Shown here piece by piece: positions 56,685 through 64,000 of a stretch of 64,000 nucleotides of DNA. A model generated the notes under the pieces. That model was given only the letters and a program-made list of their open reading frames with translations. It was not told the DNA's origin and made no database searches. This DNA comes from Anagrus nilaparvatae (taxonomy: Eukaryota; Arthropoda; Insecta; Hymenoptera; Mymaridae): NCBI GenBank assembly GCA_022575985.1, contig JAKSXM010000132.1:3906001-3970000 (forward strand), in the 5' to 3' direction. The position numbers were made by a program, and so were the translations under genes. Every line of letters starts with the position of its first letter. The first letter of the stretch is position 1.

Positions 56685-58350
56685 TCGGTTAAATAAATAA
56701 ATATATTAAATAAATAAAATAAAATAAACTTCGTAAGCGTGTTTTACATGACATGTGGTGGGGATAATTTCTTTGGAGTAATCTTAAATCTCCTACGTAA
56801 TTAATTTTTTTTAAAACGTACAAATTCTAAGAATAAACATGTTTTATCATCAAAATTAATTTACTTTGTATATTAGATAAATGAAATATAAAGATAAAAT
56901 ATTAATATATATATGAATGAATAGTTTCAGAATATTTTTATTTCATAAATTTTATTAAAAATCGAAGAAGAAAAATGTTTAAAAAAATATTAATCCTAAC
57001 TGTTTCATTTTATTTTTTATTGCCAATAGTAAAAAGTTCAGTATTTGAAATTCAGTGTAAAGGTATTTATGATAGAAGTCAATACGCGTATCTTGATAGA
57101 ATTTGTGAGGATTGTTACAATTTATTCCGTGAACCAATAATATATACACTCTGCAGGTATAAGAAAATATTTTTTATTCAAAAATGCCTATTTTAAAATT
57201 AATAATTTTTTTTTTTAGAAAAAATTGTTTTACGAGCGATTATTTTAAGGGGTGTATAGATGTATTATTAATTTCGCAAGATAACGATGAAGTGAAAAAA
57301 ATACAATCATATATTATGAAATTACATGGAGCTGAACCATAGATATATGATAGTGAATAAAAATTCTTAAGAAATTTATTTATTTATTTGATAATTTTAA
57401 GTTATAATAAAAATTTTGCTTGTATTTTCGATTACCAGCTGATATCAGTTGAAATTAGTTGCAATTTACCAAAAAAATAATTCCAGAATTTACTTAACAA
57501 CTCCTAAATATTGAAGCCGAAAATTCGCCCCATCAAAAGAGCCAAAGTGTTTCGATAATCCAAAATTGAAAACTCTGTAATGTAAAATAGTGAATTTTTA
57601 AGTATTTATAGTTTAAAAAACTTTTTTGTAAATATAAACGAATAATTAGAGTAAGACTTAAAATTGATTGAAAGAAAAAAAGAAAATTGTAAAGATTTGT
57701 AAGTTTACTTTTATTGACAAGAATTTTAATTTAAAAAAAATGTAAATATGATTATAAAGTCATAAAACATAATAAAAATAATAATAAAAGAAGCATTAAG
57801 ATGATATTCATTAAAAGAATAATAAACACAAACATTTTCATTATTACATTTCTTAAGAAAGAACTTCATGCAAGTACTATAAAATTTTCATTCATTATGA
57901 TATGATGTTAAGTCATAGTGTAAGATGAGGGTTTTCTCTACAAATTTTATATACATGGCACAAAATTTAACTTATTTCATGTTAAGTAAATTTTATCTTT
58001 TAATTTTTAATATTTGTTCAAAAATAAAGAAATTAAATACTTTCTTAATCACCTGATAAAATTTCTCTCTCTTCCATTTTACTTTATAATTAACTAGGCG
58101 TTATCATATATTTTCTTAATCAGCTTATCTAGATGTTTATAATCAGTGTGGTTATGTATTTTAATAGTTAACAGTTATATATAAACTAAATTCATGGTAA
58201 ATCCTAAAAAAATTTCATTTAGTAAATTGAATTAAAAATCTATTTTATTTAAAATGATGTTAATACCACATTTGTATTTTTGCCCATATAAAACATCCAA
58301 GGTGATAACTTGGTAAAACGCACCACAGGATATTTTCAGCATGCGTAAAT
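56685..58350 (+). repeat. Inverted segmental duplication, right copy
   Basis: Reverse-complement partner of 30578-33262 without the 987-bp MITE. Shared anchors are ATGTTTTATCATCAAAATTA (56840), the ITP-like gene, CATGCAAGTACTATAAAATT (57867) and GGTAAAACGCACCACAGGAT (58311). Confidence 0.82.
56975..57342 (+). CDS. ITP/CHH-family secreted peptide, ITP-L type, copy 4
   Basis: Exons 56975-57156 and 57219-57342 encode 101 residues; the intron is 62 bp with GT/AG ends. The signal peptide (residues 1-21, MFKKILILTVSFYFLLPIVK) matches copy 3. The domain starts [18 protein letters not shown], then EDCYNLFREPIIYTLC, and after the splice CFTSDYFKGCIDVLLI. The gene ends HGAEP with an early TAG, two codons shorter than the others. 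The start resembles the ordinary ITP mature end (S-x-F-x-IQCKG) more than the other copies do, so this may be the least derived copy. All six cysteines are kept; no dibasic or amidation sites are visible. A possible acceptor TTTCAG at 56926-56931 suggests a 5' UTR intron. Confidence 0.85.
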
Positions 58351-60544
58351 GATTGATGGGTATATATGTACGTATACCTAACTTTATCTTCGTTATAAAA
58401 CAGAGCTTTTTTTATTTATTTTTTTTTAAGTACTCTATAGTTTTTATAGTTGTATAGAAGAGTGCGGAATATTTCAAAGGATGACTTAATATTATATATA
58501 GATAAAGAAAAGAGAGAAAAATATTTTTTATAAAAAGGGTAAGTGTATGCATGTATATATATAAGAGAGAATATATATATGATTATAATAACTGACAGTT
58601 TGACATGTGAAAAATTCGACTAGATGAATTTGTTTTCATATTTTTTTTTTATGGTAAGGGAATATATTTATTTTCAAAGTTATAACTAGCGTGTAGAAAA
58701 TATATATAGAGACATAAAAAATAGTAAAAATATTTATAGGTTTAAAGACTTTTTGAAATATTTTTATGTTGCTTTTAAAATATTGAAATTTTAATACAAT
58801 GGTTTGCTTTATGTGTTGTTTGAAATTTTTTAGTTATAGATATGTTTATTTCGTTATATCATAATTGACGTTTTGTCAAAAATAAATTCTTTATTGAGGC
58901 CTTCTGATTTAGGGCACTAAATTCGGGTATTATAATTAAAACAGAAATAGTCATAAAATGACCCCTTTTTCAACTTAATAAATGGTATCAAATATTTTAC
59001 CGAAAAAGAATCGTACGATAAACTAATCTGACGATTCAGATCAAAAAATTATAATTCTCAAATTCGCAATTTTTTGAAATTCCAAATTTTCAGCTATTTT
59101 CGTATATTTTAGATGCGTATATACACTTTTTATAAGGTCGCTTATACGTTCAAAGTAAGTTTTTCGATCAACTAATCTCAAATTTTTAGGTCTGAATTCC
59201 TAAAACTTAGCCCTAATACCACAAAACCGGATTTTTTTGTCAGTTTTAAAGCTTATTTTGACATATTTAAAAAGAAATTTGTCTGTTCTTAAAATGACAC
59301 GTCTTGTGTTTTTGAGGTCACTGTTTAAGATTATTTTGTCGCGATCAATAAAAAATTTGTTTTATTATTACTATTCATGGATATCAATTTGTCCATTTAT
59401 TACAATTTTACACGTATTTCATAAGGTACTTACTTATATCTCATAAAAATGACTGAGTTTAGTTTTTCGGGGTCGCACTGGTTCCAAATTTTTAATTACA
59501 TCCCAAAAAGTTAGCCCTAATACCAAAAAACCGTATTTTTCGGTCGATTTTGAAAATCTTTTCGGACCAAAAAATTTATATTCAGCGATATCAAAAATTA
59601 TGAAACTTATCAAAATAACTTTCAAAACCGATCAAAAAATAATTTTTTTTCGGTAGGTGGTTTAGTTCTTCAGGGTCGGGACCTAAAAATTTGAAAACAA
59701 CGTATCTTAAAAGTTACCTAGTTCATATAAATACAAACTTTAGGGAAAAAGTGCGAAAATTTAACATAATCAGCTTCTATTAATTTACGCGGACAAATGA
59801 AAATCTGAATTCCGGAATAATTACATAGGAATCAAGATTTTAGTACTTTTCATTAGATTTGTGTAAAAATTTCGAAATTTTAAAGTTAAATAGTATTGCA
59901 CGATATACTTTTAAAATCTTTTTGATCTCAAATGAGATAAGAATAGTTTGGGTTTAGTGACATAGAGGATACTAATTAAAATTGTTTCATACACAATTTA
60001 ATTAAACTAACATATTCCATGTTCTTAGTTTGGCAACTGTCCCTTTTGTTAAAAATAATATAAAAATTATAAAAAATTAAATATCAACAACCGCATAAAA
60101 CTAATATAATACTAAAAATTATAGTATTTTCAAGAGTTTGATAAATAAAATAATATAAAAAATTAAAGCGATATAAATATGTTTATATACCATAATAATC
60201 GGCTGTATAATATCAAAGAGAGTAAATTTAAAATATAAACTATATCTTCTTCGTTTATTATTTATTATAATCACATATTATTCTGTTACCCCCGCATATG
60301 TTATCATTTTTAGTTTGCTTCATTCTCTCTACTATGACATTTTCTGTATTATTATTTAAGTATAATGATTGCCTCTTATCAATAACAAGAGAGAAATGTC
60401 AGAGAGTATTAGCACAGTGTTTGAGGATGTCCGTTTCCCTTCTATTTTGATCAATAAGAGAATTTTTTTTAGTTTAATGTTTAGTTCAACTATAAAGACA
60501 TTTGAAAAAATGTGAAATAAGTTTTTTTGGTTTTTTTAAGCAAA
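58351..60544. other. AT-rich intergenic, nothing recognised
   Basis: Only short low-complexity frames occur. Diverged repeated phrases CCTAATACCACAAAACCG (59214) and CCTAATACCAAAAAACCG (59516) mark an old tandem repeat at about 59030-59700. Confidence 0.4.
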
Positions 60545-63500
60545 ATGTTTAAATTATTGTTAACGACTTTTATTCTCATTGATTTTGTTTATTGTGAATT
60601 TTTTGTACTTTCTGGTACTGAAAATCATTTACAGCAAGGATTAAGTAAAATAAAATTTAAAGACGTTTTTTGTGTTACTAATGAAACTAATTCAGCATTG
60701 GTTTGGAATTATATTAATTACAATAATGACGATTTAAATAATTTATCCAAACAGAATACAGGAAGTACATTTTGTAAGTTTTTGAATTAGTTTTCTAAAA
60801 AAAATTTTTTTTTGTGCTGATTTTAATAAATGACTAAATTACTTTAAATAAAATTTTATTTTAATAATTTGTGTTTATATAAACAAAATCATAAAAATAA
60901 TTTTTTTCTATACTTTGATTCATAAAAAATTTACAATGATGAATGAAATCATCTCTTTTGTAACTTAATAATCTTATGCTCATTTTGCTTACAGTACTAT
61001 TAAATGATACGAAAATTGACGTTAGCAAAGATGACTTTAATTGCAAGCTTGGTCACTTTAGTAATTGTGAGTTAGATTGGGAGTACATAAATTGGACACA
61101 CAATGATAATTTAAATTCACCGATGTCTCCTTTGTTCAATAGTTATTGGGATGGTAAAAGAAATTAACAATTTAATTAAATAATCAAATTTCAAATTTTA
61201 ATTTTTTTAGAATACAAAATTCACAAAATTAACAATAAATATCAAACTATAACAAATATCGATAGTTTTAACAATATCATTTTATCAATCAGAAGTAACG
61301 GTTTAATAAATATTGGCATTCATTTAACTAACTCAGAATTAAAAAGCAACAACGAGCATTTAATATGGATTATTAATTTTGGTCAAGATTTTTTGTGTAA
61401 AGTCAAATTATGCTTGATTAAAGAATCTAATGATGAATTGTATTGCACTGATTACGTTACTAACTATTCGGTAAGTTTATTTGCATTTTTGGATTATGCA
61501 AAATTATTTTATTAAATTTTCAATCTTTTTTCTATAGAATGGGATATTGACTGACAAAGAATGGAAGACTTTTGTTATTAAATGGAAAAATAATGCCGAA
61601 TTATCAATATATTACGTGAATCAAGAATTAATTAACGTCACTTTTGATAAGGAACAAATAATTGACAAAGCCATAATTGGAATCAACAGTACAACACCAT
61701 CATTGGTTAAAGTTCATAATTGTAAGATTCTATAAAATAATCAACAACAAAATAATTCGATTAAATAAAACTCAATTATTTCGTAGATCAATATTTAGCA
61801 ACGACAAAAACCCAATCGAAATTAATAAGTCCATTAACGTACTACCCAGAAAATGATAACGAATTGTGTTTAGAATTGTCAATAAGTTTATGTAAACATT
61901 GTTTGATAACTATTGATTTAATTGATTCAAATAATCAAACAAAACCAATAGCAACAAGAAGTGGTAAATTAACAAATAATTTTCATTTAAATAATTGGGA
62001 AATTATTAAAATAAGTAAAAATCTTAATGGCGTTAAGTTACCATTAAAAATTAAAATTACAACTTTATTGTTGAATAATAAAAATATTCAAGATCGTTTT
62101 TGGGCCATTTCGAGTATTCGTAGATGTTATAAAGGTTAATTTTTTAATTTTAATTGAAAATTTTTGTAAAATTTAAAAAAAATTTTATGTCAGTTTAGGT
62201 GGTTACAAAGTTGCTACTATTAGATTGTATGAAGATTATGATGATAAAATTGGGCATTTTTGGCAAAATACGACTTGTCAGAAAATATCAAATAATGGAC
62301 AATCATCTTTGAGTAGTCCGTTTCACGAGTTTACTGAATTTTCTAATTTATCTGGTATACAATTTTGTCATTTAAAGATTTCTCATCAAAATTTGATCAA
62401 TTAAATTTTAATTTTTAGAAACTCGACAGTTATGCCCAGAAGGTAAAATTGGTAAATTATGTACTTTGAGTTGCTCAAAATTTTTTGGCAAACTAGGTTG
62501 TAGAAAAATGAAAATATGTGAAAAAAATCAATGCTTTTGTGCTGAAGGTTTTAAATCATCAACTTGCAGTGAATGTAAAATTTTCCTTTGCTTATAATTT
62601 ACAATTTCTAAAAATCCCTAAGCTCAAATTTGTTTTTACAGATTGTCCATCGTCATTTTACGGCTTTGGTTGTAACGAAAATTGTGGTTATTGTGCCTCA
62701 AATAACTGCAGTTACACAAATGGTCAATGTAATCTAGGTTGTGATGAATCATTAGACAAATACTATTTAAAACCATTTTGCAAAATTGGTATCGGTGAAC
62801 CAATGGTACCAAATATTGAATTCATTAATTCAACAACAGCCAAAATTTATTTAGACATGAAAAAAGAGTATAAAATAATTTCAACTCAATTTATATTCGT
62901 CGTTTATGAAAACGAGGTACTTTGAAAATATTATTTCTTAATAAAAATATTTAATAATTAAATAATTTTTAAATTTATTTAAGTCAACAAACAACACAAA
63001 TTACAGTGAAATAATAAACGTTAAAGTAAATACAATAAGCATCGAAACATATTTTAACAATCTGAAAGCTGGAAAATCATATTACGTTTACTGTATTTTA
63101 ATTATTGGTGACAACAAAAGAAAATTTTTAAGCAAAGAAAAGTTATTTACAACACCGTGTGCAGGTAATAAATTAAAACCAACAAATATTAAATTAATTT
63201 CTAATTCAAATTTTTATTCAATTTTTAGCATCAGGAAAATTAAACTTTGATTTAAATTTTAATGAAACAACAATAATATTAAAAAATTTAATTGACAACA
63301 ATTTAAATGATTCATGTCCATCATCATGGTATAACATTAAATTGTACGACTTAAATAAAAATATCATCATCAAAGATATTAAGCCAAAACAGTATAAAAT
63401 AATTTTCAATAATATTGCGCCATTTACGCAATATAAATTAATCGTTTCAAAAGATAATACAACGTTTTTCAAAAAAATATTTGTTACACTCGAAGGAGGT

Positions 63501-63969
63501 AAATTAATTTTGGTTTTTAATTTTTGGATTTTATAAATAAATTAAAATTTTTCTTAGCACCGGATGAAGTGAAAAATTTTGAAATTTTGAATGTTACGAC
63601 TGATGGTGTCAAAGTTAGATGGGATGAACCAGATATGAAAAATGGAATTATTACAAATTATACAATTGTTATTCAGGTACAAATAATCGAGTAAATAATT
63701 TTACATAAACTTTTACTCAATTTTTTTATTTTTAAATCAATAAAAAATATTCTAGGAAATTGAATCAATTGGTTGTACTGATTTCAATATGACATACTTA
63801 AATAATTTAAAAACAGTTTATTATATCAATGGAAATAACACAGATAAAAGTATTGAAAAAGATTTCAATGAATTAAAACCTTATACAAAGTACAACATTA
63901 CGATATTTGCATCAACATCGAGAAAACAAGGAAATATTAAATATTTAATATTCGCAACAAATTCAATTG
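60545..63969 (+). CDS. Secreted/membrane receptor ectodomain, EGF-like and FN3 modules (Tie-like), runs off window
   Basis: Twelve exons join in phase: 60545-60773, 60995-61153, 61211-61470, 61538-61721, 61787-62134, 62199-62354, 62419-62574, 62642-62916, 62984-63164, 63229-63498, 63558-63676 and 63756-63969 (donor GT at 63970; continues outside). Introns are mostly 50-70 bp. A signal peptide (MFKLLLTTFILIDFVYC) begins the protein. Exons 3-4 (LTDKEWKTFVIKWKNNAELS) resemble the farnesoic-acid-methyltransferase-like jelly-roll domain; exon 5 ends DRFWAISSIRRCY, MAM-like. Exons 7-8 are cysteine-rich, EGF-like (CPEGKIGKLC, CFCAEGFKSSTC, CPSSFYGFGC). Exons 9-12 carry three FN3-like segments (PYTKYNITIF, VKVRWDEPDMKNGIITNYTI). 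The order EGF then FN3 fits insect Tie-like receptor tyrosine kinases, but the kinase is outside the window, so the name is provisional. It could also be another receptor of this build. Confidence 0.75.
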
Positions 63970-64000
63970 GTAATAAATAAAATTTTCATTCGTATATTTT

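Overview
This is a strongly AT-rich animal nuclear window with short introns (about 50-70 bp where exons can be joined) and standard GT/AG splicing. The identifiable host genes are an M1 aminopeptidase N, ion transport peptide-like (ITP/CHH family) peptide genes, and a Tie-like or similar modular receptor. These and the mobile-element content (Helitron, Penelope-like, Jockey-like LINE, tRNA-derived SINE, Ginger- and Tigger-type DNA elements) point to an insect. A parasitoid hymenopteran is my best guess, but that is inference, not proof. Most of the window is repeats.

Layout: 1-2.6 kb is intronic sequence with a retroposon nested in a MITE. 2.6-5.8 kb holds the last exons of aminopeptidase N on +; the catalytic exons lie to the left of the window. 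6.2-7.2 kb and 14.2-15.1 kb carry two directly duplicated ITP-like genes, separated by a foldback element, tandem repeats, a Penelope-like relic and a tRNA-SINE. 15.8-18.8 kb is a three-layer nest of elements. 18.85-19.6 kb is a LINE reverse-transcriptase relic. 19.7-28.0 kb is a broken Helitron (Rep/HUH, Y2 and Pif1-like helicase pieces) split by a segment with histone-type stem-loops, a foldback and a retroposon with a 13-bp target duplication. 28.1-28.7 kb is an unrecognised broken coding segment.

30.6-33.3 kb (-) and 56.7-58.4 kb (+) are two halves of an inverted segmental duplication, each with an ITP-like gene. Between them lie a TACGG-rich satellite, a 996-bp Ginger-type derivative, tandem Helitron-like 3' ends, a 3-kb tandem segmental duplication (40.0-46.3 kb), a Tigger deletion derivative, two large foldback elements (47.9-50.5 and 51.0-53.4 kb; the first carries two exon-like pieces of an unknown gene) and a decayed Jockey-like LINE. 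From 60.5 kb to the right edge, twelve exons of a secreted or membrane receptor ectodomain (EGF-like and fibronectin type III modules) run off the window.

The most interesting signal is the cluster of four ITP-like genes. Each has a signal peptide joined almost directly to an ITP-L-type mature domain, with no visible propeptide or dibasic cleavage site. They diverged in pairs, all keep intact frames and splice sites, and one has gained a seventh cysteine. This structure is what one expects of a hormone family recruited to a new secreted role such as venom or another exocrine secretion, but expression is not visible here. All boundaries were read by eye; none was checked by alignment software.
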